Shown here one piece after another: positions 1-7,976 of a DNA stretch of 64,000 nucleotides (the first letter of the stretch is position 1; the number at the start of each line of letters is the position of its first letter). The position numbers and the translations under genes are program-made. The DNA is from Oscillospiraceae bacterium (GTDB lineage: Bacteria; Bacillota; Clostridia; Oscillospirales; Oscillospiraceae): contig CAJTFK010000004.1 of assembly GCA_910575505.1 (NCBI GenBank), positions 166,854 through 230,853 on the forward strand, in the 5' to 3' direction. Below the pieces are notes generated by a model that saw nothing but the letters and a program-made list of their open reading frames with translations, ran no database searches and was not told the origin of the DNA.

Positions 1-1
1 C

Positions 2-379
2 CTGGCGGACAGGGGCGTGAAGAACCTCGCCCTCTACGACGTGTCCCACACCCACCTGTCCGATCTGGTTGCCGAGGCCTTCCGGTGCAGCCACCTGGTG
101 TTTGCCTCCGCCACCTACAACGCCGAGATTTTCACCCCCATGGACACGCTTCTGCGGGACCTGAAGTCCCACGGCCTGCGGAACCGCACCGCCGCCCTCA
201 TCGAAAACGGCACCTGGGCGCCGGTTTCCGGTAAGCAGATGGCGGAGCTTCTGGGGGGCATGAAGGATATGACCCTTCTGGACGGCACAGTGTCCCTGAA
301 ATCCTCTGTAAAGGAAACCCAGCGCCAGGATCTGGAGACCCTGGCCGACGCTCTGGCGGCGAACATCCTGGACAGCTGA
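2..379 (+). CDS. FprA-type A flavoprotein, C-terminal part (partial)
   Basis: The frame is open from the first bases, so the 5' end lies outside the window. The 125 visible residues match the flavodoxin-like C-terminal half of flavodiiron (FprA) proteins: a strand followed by DVSHTH, then the FMN-loop region with SATYNAEIFTPM, and an IENGTWAP segment typical of the family. These cytoplasmic enzymes reduce oxygen or nitric oxide, using a diiron beta-lactamase-fold domain that would be upstream and cannot be seen here. It is followed by a strong bidirectional terminator. Confidence 0.85.
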   Translation: MADRGVKNLALYDVSHTHLSDLVAEAFRCSHLVFASATYNAEIFTPMDTLLRDLKSHGLRNRTAALIENGTWAPVSGKQMAELLGGMKDMTLLDGTVSLKSSVKETQRQDLETLADALAANILDS

Positions 380-414
380 TTTTTGGCGAACCCTTTTTCT
401 CCCCCCGATCAATA

Positions 415-447
415 AAGAGGCCTCCCGGCTTTGCCGGGAGGCCTCTT
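415..447. terminator. bidirectional intrinsic terminator
   Basis: Perfect 15-bp stem (415-429 with 433-447, loop TTT) between two convergent genes, the flavoprotein and the SLH protein. Flanking A-rich and T-rich bases are modest on both sides. Confidence 0.85.
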
Positions 448-513
448 CGCTGTCTGTGCTGTTTTTCGCTGCCTGTTCGCCTTCGGACCTGCGAAAATCC
501 GCCCACTGCGGGG

Positions 514-2817
514 TTACTGCTGGGTTCGTACCTCGATAGCCCGGATGACGCCGTCGTCGCTGGCGTACAGGTCCGCCTGGTCTGCATAGGCGTGGGCCTG
601 GTCCAGCGTGAGCCAGGTGCCGTTGTCCCGGTTGTAGCAGATCACAGAGGAGGAAATGGTATAGGTCCGTCCCTCCACGGTGACAGCGCCCTGGCCGGTC
701 CAGGCATTGTTGGAGACATCCTTCAGCCGGTTCAGCTCCTTGAGGCTGCTGAAGTAGATGCCGTTGCTGCTCACGGTTGCCTGCACATAGGTGCCGCCGG
801 GGATATCATAGGTCAGGCGGAAGGGACCGATGGTGGTCTTGCCGTCGGTGACGCTCATAAAGTAAGTAGGTTCTTTGGTGGGGTCGGGAACCAAAATTCC
901 GGTCGCAGGATCTTGCATCATGACCTCTTCGAAGTCCACAGAGGTCCGTCCGTAGAACACCGCGCCGTCGTGGATACCGCCCAGCACCAGGACATCCACC
1001 TGATTGGCCCAGTTGAGGTGGGCGTAGCTGATCTGTCCGTTGGGGATGGGACCGGCTCCCAGAGCGCTGAGGCTGGTGGGCTCCAGGCCGTCCTTGGTGT
1101 ACTCATAAACCTTGACCGTGCTGGCCAGAGAGTGGCTGCCCAGCTTCCGGGTCTCCAGATTCAAATTGCCGGAAACGCCGCCGCTGAGCCGGGCCACGCC
1201 GAGATAGCCCTTCCGGTCGGAGCTGACCTGAACCGGCTGGCCTTTGATGAGATTGACGGCGTTGTCGCTGAGGGTGGTAGCCCCCTTGAGGGAGAGGCCG
1301 CAGAGGAGTTCCACCTCAATGCTGTCCTTGCTGGCCTCCTTCACAATGCCAATCGCATTGGCGGATGCGCCGGCAGTGCCGGGCTTCACCGCTCCGGCCA
1401 CCTGATTGTCCTCCGTCAGCAGCAGGGTAATCTGGTCGCCGGGCTTGAACTTGGCCAGGGTGGACTGGGCCGTGGTCAGTACGGAGAACTCGGTGCCCAT
1501 CACCACAATCTTCGTGGGCTCCGCCGGGCTGGGAGAGCAGGACTCGTAGAAGCCTGTCAGCCGGGTGTCGCAGACCCGGATGGTATTGGTGGCGCCGGAG
1601 TAGGTGGCCACATCATAGGGCCGCAGGTCCGAAACATTGGCGGCAGAGCCGTTTTTGTAGATTTTGTAGCCGGTCACGCCGCCCACCAGGGCGCTGAGGC
1701 CCTTGGCAGAGCCCTTCTCATAGACGATGACCGCCTCGCTGGCCGAACCGCCGCCGCCCACAAAGACGTATTCCACGCCGCCGGTGGGACCCATATACAG
1801 CGTCAGGGACCGGCCCGGATTCAGCCAGGACTGGGCGTCCGCCCATGTCTTTTCCTCTCCGTTGTAATAGGCCCGGGTATCGGAGGTGACGGCATAGGTC
1901 GCGCCGGAGGTGTCGGTAATCTGATTGATTTTGGCGCTGGCCAGAACCACCACCCGGCTGCTGCCCTCGGCGTCGGGAAGGAAGGTCACAACCTTGTTGT
2001 TTTTCAGCACCAGAGTGCCCTTGCAGCCGTTGAGGACGCCGCTGGAAATGGTGTCCCGGTTCAGCTGGTAAACGCTGCCGGCGGCGGTCTGGAGGGCAGT
2101 GGCCTTGCCGTCGGGACCCACGGCGGTGCTGGACACCAGCACCACGTTTTCCTCCAGCTTCAGACCCAGCGTGGAGAGGAACGCGCCGGAGGGAGCCCCC
2201 TCCTCGCCGCCTATGCAGTCGCTCCGCAGCAGGTTGACAAAGAGCTGCGCCGCATCCTTCCGGGTCAGGGGCGCGTTGGCGTTGGTGCTTTCCACGCCGT
2301 CCGTCAGCTTGATGCGGGCGGCGGCGGACATGTAGCTGGCGGGCCAGACGCCGCCGATGGCCTCATCCTGATAGCCCAGCATCCGCAGCAGAATGGTCAC
2401 GGCCTGGCCCAGGCTGACGGTGCGGTCCGGGTAAAACTTTCCGTCGGGATAGCCCGAAATGATGTTTTTCCCCTTGGCGGCCATGTTGATATAGGCCGCC
2501 GCCCAGTGGGAGGGCTTCACGTCCGGAAATACCGTCACCGTGCGGTAGGCCCCCAGCTCGTTTTCCGCATTCATGGCGCAGACGGCCATTTTGCAGAACT
2601 GTGCCCGGTTCAGCTGTCCTTCGGGCCGGAAGGTGCCGTTGGCGTAGCCGTCCAGCACACCCATCAGACGCAGAGACTCCACTGCCTTGGCGGTGGGTCC
2701 CACGGAGATGTCGGAGAAACGGCCATAACTGTCCCTGGCCGCCGCTGCCGGCAGCGCCAGCGACGCCGCCAGCACGGCCGCCAGAAGCAGCGAGAGCAGT
2801 CTCTTTTTCATTTTCAT
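514..2817 (-). CDS. secreted S-layer homology (SLH) domain protein
   Basis: The 767-residue product starts with a signal peptide (basic MKMKKR, hydrophobic stretch, AAA cleavage region near residue 27). About residues 33-205 hold three SLH-type modules, visible as FSDI, FPDVKPSHWAAAYI and the repeated pattern G(Y/L)xxGxFxPxxxLxRAQ; SLH modules usually bind pyruvylated cell-wall polymer. The remaining ~560 residues are beta-rich, with no domain I can name. AAAGGAGA lies 8-9 bases before the ATG. A 7-bp GC hairpin (2866-2883) and a 14-bp palindrome (2894-2907) lie in the upstream region. Likely a monocistronic surface protein. Confidence 0.85.
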   Translation of the reverse strand: MKMKKRLLSLLLAAVLAASLALPAAAARDSYGRFSDISVGPTAKAVESLRLMGVLDGYANGTFRPEGQLNRAQFCKMAVCAMNAENELGAYRTVTVFPDVKPSHWAAAYINMAAKGKNIISGYPDGKFYPDRTVSLGQAVTILLRMLGYQDEAIGGVWPASYMSAAARIKLTDGVESTNANAPLTRKDAAQLFVNLLRSDCIGGEEGAPSGAFLSTLGLKLEENVVLVSSTAVGPDGKATALQTAAGSVYQLNRDTISSGVLNGCKGTLVLKNNKVVTFLPDAEGSSRVVVLASAKINQITDTSGATYAVTSDTRAYYNGEEKTWADAQSWLNPGRSLTLYMGPTGGVEYVFVGGGGSASEAVIVYEKGSAKGLSALVGGVTGYKIYKNGSAANVSDLRPYDVATYSGATNTIRVCDTRLTGFYESCSPSPAEPTKIVVMGTEFSVLTTAQSTLAKFKPGDQITLLLTEDNQVAGAVKPGTAGASANAIGIVKEASKDSIEVELLCGLSLKGATTLSDNAVNLIKGQPVQVSSDRKGYLGVARLSGGVSGNLNLETRKLGSHSLASTVKVYEYTKDGLEPTSLSALGAGPIPNGQISYAHLNWANQVDVLVLGGIHDGAVFYGRTSVDFEEVMMQDPATGILVPDPTKEPTYFMSVTDGKTTIGPFRLTYDIPGGTYVQATVSSNGIYFSSLKELNRLKDVSNNAWTGQGAVTVEGRTYTISSSVICYNRDNGTWLTLDQAHAYADQADLYASDDGVIRAIEVRTQQ

Positions 2818-3424
2818 AGTAATGTCTCCTTTTCAACGGCACTGGCCGCGCCGGTGTGGTCTGTTCCCGCCCTGACGGGCGGGGGAGTCAACAGCTGACA
2901 TGTCAGCCGGTTCATTCCACCCCCCATTTTCTCTCTTTCTTGGCGAAGAAAGAGAGAAAACGGGCCGTGGACGGTCCAAAAGAGAGAAAGACGCTGCGCG
3001 CAAGAGGTTCCGACGGTTTTTCAACGCAATTCTTCGGGCCGCGGCGTGGTGCGGGCGGGAGTGTGGCGGTCAGCGAATGGCCCGCCCTTATCTTTCCGCT
3101 GCCGCTCATCTGGCCCTTCCGTTGGTTTTCCTGTTTACCGCGCCCCTTCGTTAGAACCTGGTAGAAGCACAAGCTTCTTCACTTGGTCTGTATAAACGGC
3201 AGTGGGAAGAGAAATACGCCAATTCAGTGATCGCCGGCCCCCGTTGAGCCACGTCGCGACCTGAAGACTTGCGTATCAGACTGTCGGTAACTCTTGCGCG
3301 CCCCTCGTCCCCCGTTTCCTATCATCGGGGGGATGCCAGGGGGGTGTCCCCCCTGGCGGGGATTCCAAAGGGGCTGGCCCCTTTGGCCCCCCACGGGAGT
3401 GGGCCCTGCTGGGACGGACAAAAA
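2818..3424. other. 607-bp intergenic region with hairpins, no gene seen
   Basis: Open frames here lack credible starts and protein-like composition. Structures seen: a GC hairpin at 2866-2883, palindrome GCTGACATGTCAGC at 2894-2907, and a perfect 15-bp AT-rich hairpin (2927-2941 with 2946-2960, loop GGCG). Near the permease 3' end there are two adjacent GC hairpins (3335-3344/3348-3357 and 3365-3373/3378-3386). The last pair could end transcription of the minus-strand export operon, although no clear T-run follows. Confidence 0.6.
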
Positions 3425-4693
3425 TTATTCTGCCCTCAGCGCCTCCACCGGCTGCAAATTGGACGCCTTGATGGCCGGATAGCAGCCGAACACCACGCCC
3501 AGCAGCACCGACAGTCCAAAGGCTCCCGCCGTCACCGTGGCGGAGGGGTAAATGGTCATCTGGAACAGAATCGTCCCAAGGATGAAGCAGCCCAGAGTCC
3601 CGATCAGAATGCCGATGATGCCGCCGATGCCGCAGAGCATGGCCGCCTCGATGAGGAACTGGGTGACGATGCTGCTCCGCTGGGCGCCGATGGCCCGGCG
3701 GATACCGATTTCACGGGTGCGCTCCGTCACCGTCACCAGCATGATGTTCATGATGCCGATGCCGCCCACCATCAGCGAAATGGCCGCCACGCCGGCCAGC
3801 ACGCCGCCGATCAGGTTCAGGGATTCCGTGGCGTACTCCATGCCCTCGTTCTCGGGCTGGACCCTGTAATCGCTGGTGCCCTGATTCAGAAGGCCCTTGA
3901 GGAAGCCGTCCAGCCGGGTGACGATCTCGTCCATCTGGGTGACGTCCCTGGCCACGACGATGAAATCCGTAATGTTCTCTCCCCCCAGCACCCGGCGGGC
4001 GGTATAGGGGACCAGAACGAAGTTGTCCAGGGTGCTCTGGGAGCCGCTGTCCGGATTCAGCCGGGAGGCGTAGACCCCCACCACCTCAAAGTTCTGGTTG
4101 TTGATCTGCACCACCTTGCCCACCGGGTCCGCCGTGCCGAAGAAAACCTGAGCCGCCTGGGCTCCCAGCACCACCACCTGATTATAGCGCTGGATGTCCA
4201 GCAGGGACAGGTCCCGCCCCTTGGCGATGGTCAGATTGCTGCATGCGGCGTATTGGTCGCTGCCGTAATAGAACTGGGGCGGGGCGCTGATCAGGTTATT
4301 GTTTTCGTCCCATTCATAGCTCATGTTCCTGGTGGATTTGGTCCCATAGACCATGGTCATGTCCCAGCTGTAGGCGTTGGGCGTCACGCCCACCACCAGG
4401 TCCTTCATTCCGTTGCAGTAGTCATAGATATCCGGGAAATAATCTCTGCCCACGCTGACCCAGTTCCCGTTTTCGTCCTCCTCGTACATGTTGTTATAGG
4501 CACTGACGGCAATCCGGTTGGTGCCCATGGCTTCGAACTGCTCCATCATTTTGTTGGCATAGCCTGTGATAACCGAGACAATGGTCATCACCGAGGCAAT
4601 GCCGATGATGATGCCCAGCATGGTCAGCACCGCCCTGCCTTTCTTGCCCCATATGGATTTCCAGGCCATCTTTACTGCCTGCCGTATGTTCAC
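3425..4693 (-). CDS. MacB/FtsX-type ABC transporter permease
   Basis: 422 residues with GTG start. Layout is that of MacB-type permeases: one N-terminal membrane segment (about residues 20-45), a large extracytoplasmic domain, then three C-terminal membrane segments in an FtsX domain. The conserved coupling stretch TERTREIGIRRAIGA precedes the second membrane segment. Together with the ATPase and HlyD-like adaptor upstream it forms a tripartite-like exporter of peptides, antibiotics or lipids; the substrate cannot be told. The start and ribosome-binding site are repeated twice upstream in 86-bp units, so this gene follows two short copies of its own 5' end. Confidence 0.9.
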   Translation of the reverse strand: MNIRQAVKMAWKSIWGKKGRAVLTMLGIIIGIASVMTIVSVITGYANKMMEQFEAMGTNRIAVSAYNNMYEEDENGNWVSVGRDYFPDIYDYCNGMKDLVVGVTPNAYSWDMTMVYGTKSTRNMSYEWDENNNLISAPPQFYYGSDQYAACSNLTIAKGRDLSLLDIQRYNQVVVLGAQAAQVFFGTADPVGKVVQINNQNFEVVGVYASRLNPDSGSQSTLDNFVLVPYTARRVLGGENITDFIVVARDVTQMDEIVTRLDGFLKGLLNQGTSDYRVQPENEGMEYATESLNLIGGVLAGVAAISLMVGGIGIMNIMLVTVTERTREIGIRRAIGAQRSSIVTQFLIEAAMLCGIGGIIGILIGTLGCFILGTILFQMTIYPSATVTAGAFGLSVLLGVVFGCYPAIKASNLQPVEALRAE

Positions 4694-4779
4694 AGCCCGG
4701 TCACCTCCTGACGCCTGTCCCCGGTGATTTTGCCCCAGATGGACTTCCGGGCCATCTTTACTGCCTGCCGTATGTTCAC
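4690..4779 (-). CDS. 29-residue leader frame 2 (duplicated permease start)
   Basis: Identical to leader frame 1 and preceded by AGGAGGTGACC. Its TGA overlaps the GTG of the true permease (GTGA at 4690-4693), a classical arrangement for translational coupling. Confidence 0.4.
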   Translation of the reverse strand: MNIRQAVKMARKSIWGKITGDRRQEVTGL

Positions 4780-4865
4780 AGCCCGGTCACCTCCTGACGC
4801 CTGTCCCCGGTGATTTTGCCCCAGATGGACTTCCGGGCCATCTTTACTGCCTGCCGTATGTTCAC
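4694..4865 (-). repeat. two identical 86-bp tandem copies of the permease 5' end
   Basis: Positions 4694-4779 and 4780-4865 appear identical base for base. Each unit, read on the minus strand, holds a GTG start, about 45 bases closely resembling the permease 5' coding sequence, and then the AGGAGGTGACC ribosome-binding site of the next copy. The period of 86 is not a multiple of three, so each copy closes as a 29-codon frame whose TGA overlaps the next GTG as GTGA. Confidence 0.95.
4776..4865 (-). CDS. 29-residue leader frame 1 (duplicated permease start)
   Basis: GTG start directly after AGGTGACCGGGCT; product begins MNIRQAVKMARKSIWGK like the permease and then diverges to GDRRQEVTGL before stopping. 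The TGA overlaps the start of leader frame 2. Probably a by-product of tandem duplication. It could couple translation down the chain, which is inference. Confidence 0.4.
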   Translation of the reverse strand: MNIRQAVKMARKSIWGKITGDRRQEVTGL

Positions 4866-4953
4866 AGCCCGGTCACCTCCCGGCTCTCAGGACGGCAGAC
4901 CGCCTCTGTCCCCCGGCGCAAAGCCCCCGGGGCATTCAAAAACCTTGAACATC

Positions 4954-5655
4954 TCAAAACCAGTCCACCTCCTGCTCCCTGTCCTCCACGATTTTTCCGT
5001 CCGTCAGACGGACGCAGCGGCGGGCCGTGGCGGCGATGCCGTTGTCGTGGGTAATGAGAATCACCGTGGTGCCCTCCCGGTTCAGCTGCTGGAGAAACTC
5101 CAGCACCTCGTGTCCCGTCCGGGAGTCCAGTGCGCCGGTGGGCTCGTCGGCCATGATGATGGGCGGGCGGGTGGCAATGGCCCGGGCAATGGCCACCCGC
5201 TGCTGCTGGCCGCCGGACATCTCCGTGGGCTTGTGCTTGACTCGCTTGGAAAGGCCCACCCGGTTCAGGGCCTCCAGGGCCATGTCATAGCGGTCGTCGG
5301 CGTTGATGCCCTGATAAATCAGGGGCAGCTCCACGTTTTCCAGCACCGTCAGCGTCTGGATGAGGTTGTACTGCTGGAAGATAAAGCCAATCTCCTTGTT
5401 GCGGATGCGGCTGAGCTCCTTGTCCGTCAGCTCCCGGACATCGGTGCCCTCCAGTATGTAATCCCCCCGGGTGGGGACGTCCAGACAGCCCAGGACGTTC
5501 ATCATGGTGGACTTGCCGGAGCCGGACTGGCCCACGATAGCCACAAACTCCCCCCGCTGAATGGTGAGGGATACCCCGTCCAGCGCCCGGACCTCGCTTT
5601 CAAGGCCCTCGCCGTAGATTTTATAAACGTTGCGCAGCTCTACTAAGTTCCCCAT
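4954..5655 (-). CDS. MacB-type ABC transporter ATP-binding protein
   Basis: 233 residues, normal length for a LolD/MacB ATPase. Walker A GQSGSGKST at 42-50, signature SGGQQQR from 147, Walker B IIMADE ending at 171 followed by PTGALD, and the H-loop THD near 201. It powers the FtsX-type permease downstream. The ATG lies one base after the adaptor gene stop (TGATATG), so translation is probably coupled. Between this gene and the permease lie the 86-bp repeats. Confidence 0.95.
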   Translation of the reverse strand: MGNLVELRNVYKIYGEGLESEVRALDGVSLTIQRGEFVAIVGQSGSGKSTMMNVLGCLDVPTRGDYILEGTDVRELTDKELSRIRNKEIGFIFQQYNLIQTLTVLENVELPLIYQGINADDRYDMALEALNRVGLSKRVKHKPTEMSGGQQQRVAIARAIATRPPIIMADEPTGALDSRTGHEVLEFLQQLNREGTTVILITHDNGIAATARRCVRLTDGKIVEDREQEVDWF

Positions 5656-5656
5656 A

Positions 5657-7354
5657 TCAGAAACCCCAGGAGGACGACATCTGCACCTGCGTAAAGACCT
5701 CGGTGCCTTCCTCCAGACCAGACTTGATTTCCACGTTGTAGTTGTCGGAGATGCCGATTTCCACCTCCACGGGCCAATAGCCCTCAGGGATCATCTCGTC
5801 GCTCATGATGCCCTCCACCATATTCTCCGGCTGGTCCCCGGCCACATAGACCACGGTAAGGGTCTCCCCCTCCTCCGTGGACACTGTGCGGACGCACTGG
5901 AGGGGCAGAATCAGGCAGTTGTCGTTTTCACTTGCCGTCAGATTATAGTTGATATTGCTGTTGACCTGAAGGGTTTCCTCCGTGTTGTCCACGGAGATCA
6001 CCATGGGATAGGTAGCCACTCCGTTGTTGACCGTGCTGGAGAGACTGACGCTCTCCACCGTTCCCATGGCCTGGGTGCCCCACTGGTCCAGGTTCACCAT
6101 CATGCCCGTCTGGACGGCGCTGACATTCCGCTCGTCCACGGTGGCGTTGACAATCAGGGAGGAGGTATCCGAGATACTGACCACCACGGTATTGGCGGCC
6201 ACCTCATCCCCGGGCTTGATGGTCAGGCCGATGACCTTTCCGTCGATAGAGGCCACGGCGCTGCAATTTGCCAGATTTTTCTCGGCGGTCTCCAGGGTCT
6301 TCCGGGCCTCGTCCAGACTCTGCTGGGCGGCAAAAATCTCCGCCTCGCTGTCCTCGCCGTCGATGCGGACCAGGACCTGCCCCTGCGTCACCTGGAGATA
6401 GTCCACCAGGGAGCTGGAAATCACCGTGCCGTTGACGGTGGATTTCAGCTCGCCGGTGCGGTAATACTCCAGCTTGCCGGCCTCATAGGGGTACACGGTT
6501 TCGCCCCCGGCCTCCACGGTGGCGGAGGCCGTCATCTCGGCGCTGAGGGCCCCCTCATTCTCCACCAGAATGTCGGCGGAAAAGAGCTTGGTGCCCTCCG
6601 GCGTAATGCGGCTGACCATATGAACCGCTTCCACCGTGCCAGGCAGGGAACTCATCAGGGCCGGCACGGACACCTCCACGCTCTGGCCCTCGTAGATCAT
6701 GCCCTCGTAGGCATAGCTGTAATACTGTGTAAGCCGGAGCCGGGTGTCGTCCGCCAGAATGGCCACCTTCTGCCCCTTGCTGATGACGTCGCCGGGGTTC
6801 AGGTCCTCCGTCTCCATCAGCTTGCCCGGATAGCCCGCCGCCAGGTTCAGTCCGGCGATGTCCTTCTGCAGGGTGGACAGGGTCTTCTCAAAGCCCAGCA
6901 CATCCTGCCGGGCCTTTTCCACGGCGCTGCGGGCGTCGTCGGACTCGATGATGAACAGCGGCGTCCCGGCGGTGACCACGTCGCCCTCCGCCACCATCAC
7001 CTCCTTCACCGTTCCGACGGTGGCAATGGTAATGGTCTCGCTGTTTTTGGCTTTGGTCATGCCGCTTCCCTCCACCGTGGCGGTGATGGAGCCGTACTGC
7101 ACCACGTCGGTGAGAACCTGGGTTTCCTTGCCGCCGCCGGAGCCGCCCAGAAAATGCTTGGCCGCCAGGGCGCCGCCGGCGATCATCAGCAGGAAGACCA
7201 GCCACCGGACCGCGCGCCGCCGCTTTTTACGGGGCAGCCCCTTCCACTTCTTCCAGAGGGATTTTTTCTCCTTCTTCTCCGCTTCCGCGTCCTGAGCCGC
7301 CGGGGCGGCGGTCTCCGGCCCGGTCCGGGCCTCAAGATCCTTGACTTCTGACAT
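5657..7354 (-). CDS. HlyD-family membrane-fusion (adaptor) protein
   Basis: 565 residues: a charged cytoplasmic N-terminus, one membrane anchor (about residues 50-70), then the beta-barrel/lipoyl/coiled-coil pattern of HlyD adaptors. Two lipoyl-like half motifs are visible (VKEVMVAEGDVVTAGTPLF and DGKVIGLTIKPGDEVAANT) with a helical stretch of QQSLDEARKTLETAEKN between them. First gene of the adaptor-ATPase-permease operon. Length is above the usual 350-450, mainly from an extra barrel region. AAGGAGAAGTCAA precedes the ATG. Confidence 0.88.
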   Translation of the reverse strand: MSEVKDLEARTGPETAAPAAQDAEAEKKEKKSLWKKWKGLPRKKRRRAVRWLVFLLMIAGGALAAKHFLGGSGGGKETQVLTDVVQYGSITATVEGSGMTKAKNSETITIATVGTVKEVMVAEGDVVTAGTPLFIIESDDARSAVEKARQDVLGFEKTLSTLQKDIAGLNLAAGYPGKLMETEDLNPGDVISKGQKVAILADDTRLRLTQYYSYAYEGMIYEGQSVEVSVPALMSSLPGTVEAVHMVSRITPEGTKLFSADILVENEGALSAEMTASATVEAGGETVYPYEAGKLEYYRTGELKSTVNGTVISSSLVDYLQVTQGQVLVRIDGEDSEAEIFAAQQSLDEARKTLETAEKNLANCSAVASIDGKVIGLTIKPGDEVAANTVVVSISDTSSLIVNATVDERNVSAVQTGMMVNLDQWGTQAMGTVESVSLSSTVNNGVATYPMVISVDNTEETLQVNSNINYNLTASENDNCLILPLQCVRTVSTEEGETLTVVYVAGDQPENMVEGIMSDEMIPEGYWPVEVEIGISDNYNVEIKSGLEEGTEVFTQVQMSSSWGF

Positions 7355-7438
7355 TTGACTTCTCCTTCACCGATTTCAAATAGATTCCCGCGGCGGCTCC
7401 TCCGTTCCGCCGCCCTGTGGACACAAATGGATCATGCC

Positions 7439-7478
7439 CTGTCCTAGCATCAAAACTGTATCATTGATACTAGAACAG
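7439..7478 (-). promoter_or_regulatory. candidate operator: 14-bp interrupted inverted repeat
   Basis: CTGTCCTAGCATCA (7439-7452) and TGATACTAGAACAG (7465-7478) are inverted repeats matching at 12 of 14 positions, 12 bases apart, about 85 bases upstream of the HlyD start. The inner GTATCATTGATAC is itself palindromic. Fits a TetR/MarR-like operator over the export-operon promoter; no regulator gene is adjacent. Confidence 0.45.
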
Positions 7479-7932
7479 TTTGCCATGGAAAACAACAACA
7501 AAACGGTTACAGTTTCCGTAAATGGCCTCTTTTTACTTAGACGTATGAAACCCCCAAAAGGTTTCAGGAAATTTTGAACATCCGGAACCATGCGGAGCGG
7601 CCCATTTGGAGATTATATGTATATGCAGGGGCCGGGTCCTGTCCCGGCCCGTTTGCCGGAAGACCGGCACAATTGGGAGAACGGGCGGGCGCGGAGGCCT
7701 GCCCCTGCGCCTCATTCTCCCGGTATAGTCAACGCAGTTAAAAAGGGGCAAGGCGCATATGCGTTTCCTTTGAAGGCTGGCGCAAAAGGCCGCTCAGGCG
7801 GCCCGCAGCGCTGCGTGGCTGCGCTGCGTTGAAAGGAATCATGGGATTCTTTTCAGCTGCGCCGGCTATAAAATGCGTGGACGGACACTCCCGGGCAAAG
7901 GACCCCCTGGACAGCCTATTCCGGCAGAAGGC
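7479..7932. other. intergenic region with a dispersed palindromic repeat copy
   Basis: No convincing gene. Contains copy A of the dispersed GC-rich repeat (7629-7685), with hairpin GGGCCGGG-N6-CCCGGCCC at 7629-7650. A loose 8-bp inverted repeat (CAACGCAG near 7729 and CTGCGTTG near 7824) flanks a palindrome-rich stretch. Confidence 0.6.
7629..7685 (+). repeat. dispersed REP-like palindromic repeat, copy A
   Basis: GC hairpin 7629-7636/7643-7650 followed by a conserved tail reading GCCGGAAG, CCGGCA, ATTGGGAGAAC. The tail matches the reverse complement of 32161-32205 at about 36 of 42 positions, and more weakly 16208-16250. Confidence 0.7.
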
Positions 7933-7963
7933 AAAAAATCCGCCCGGTCGGGCGGATTTTTTT
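7933..7963. terminator. intrinsic terminator of the TRAP operon
   Basis: Stem TCCGCCCG/CGGGCGGA flanked by A6 and T7, so it works in either direction. It sits directly after the minus-strand TRAP permease stop. Confidence 0.9.
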
Positions 7964-7976
7964 AAGGCCGTGCGCT

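Noticed and set aside
592..2898. 768-codon open frame opposite the SLH gene
   Set aside because: Runs antisense to a gene with clear signal peptide and SLH modules; its His/Gly/Ala-rich product is typical of the mirror frame of a GC-rich gene.
5630..7351. 573-codon frame opposite the HlyD-like gene
   Set aside because: Same antisense artefact; no ribosome site or domain.
7729..7832. 8-bp inverted repeat CAACGCAG/CTGCGTTG as a small transposon
   Set aside because: Arms are too short, no target duplication is visible and the interior has no second copy in the window.
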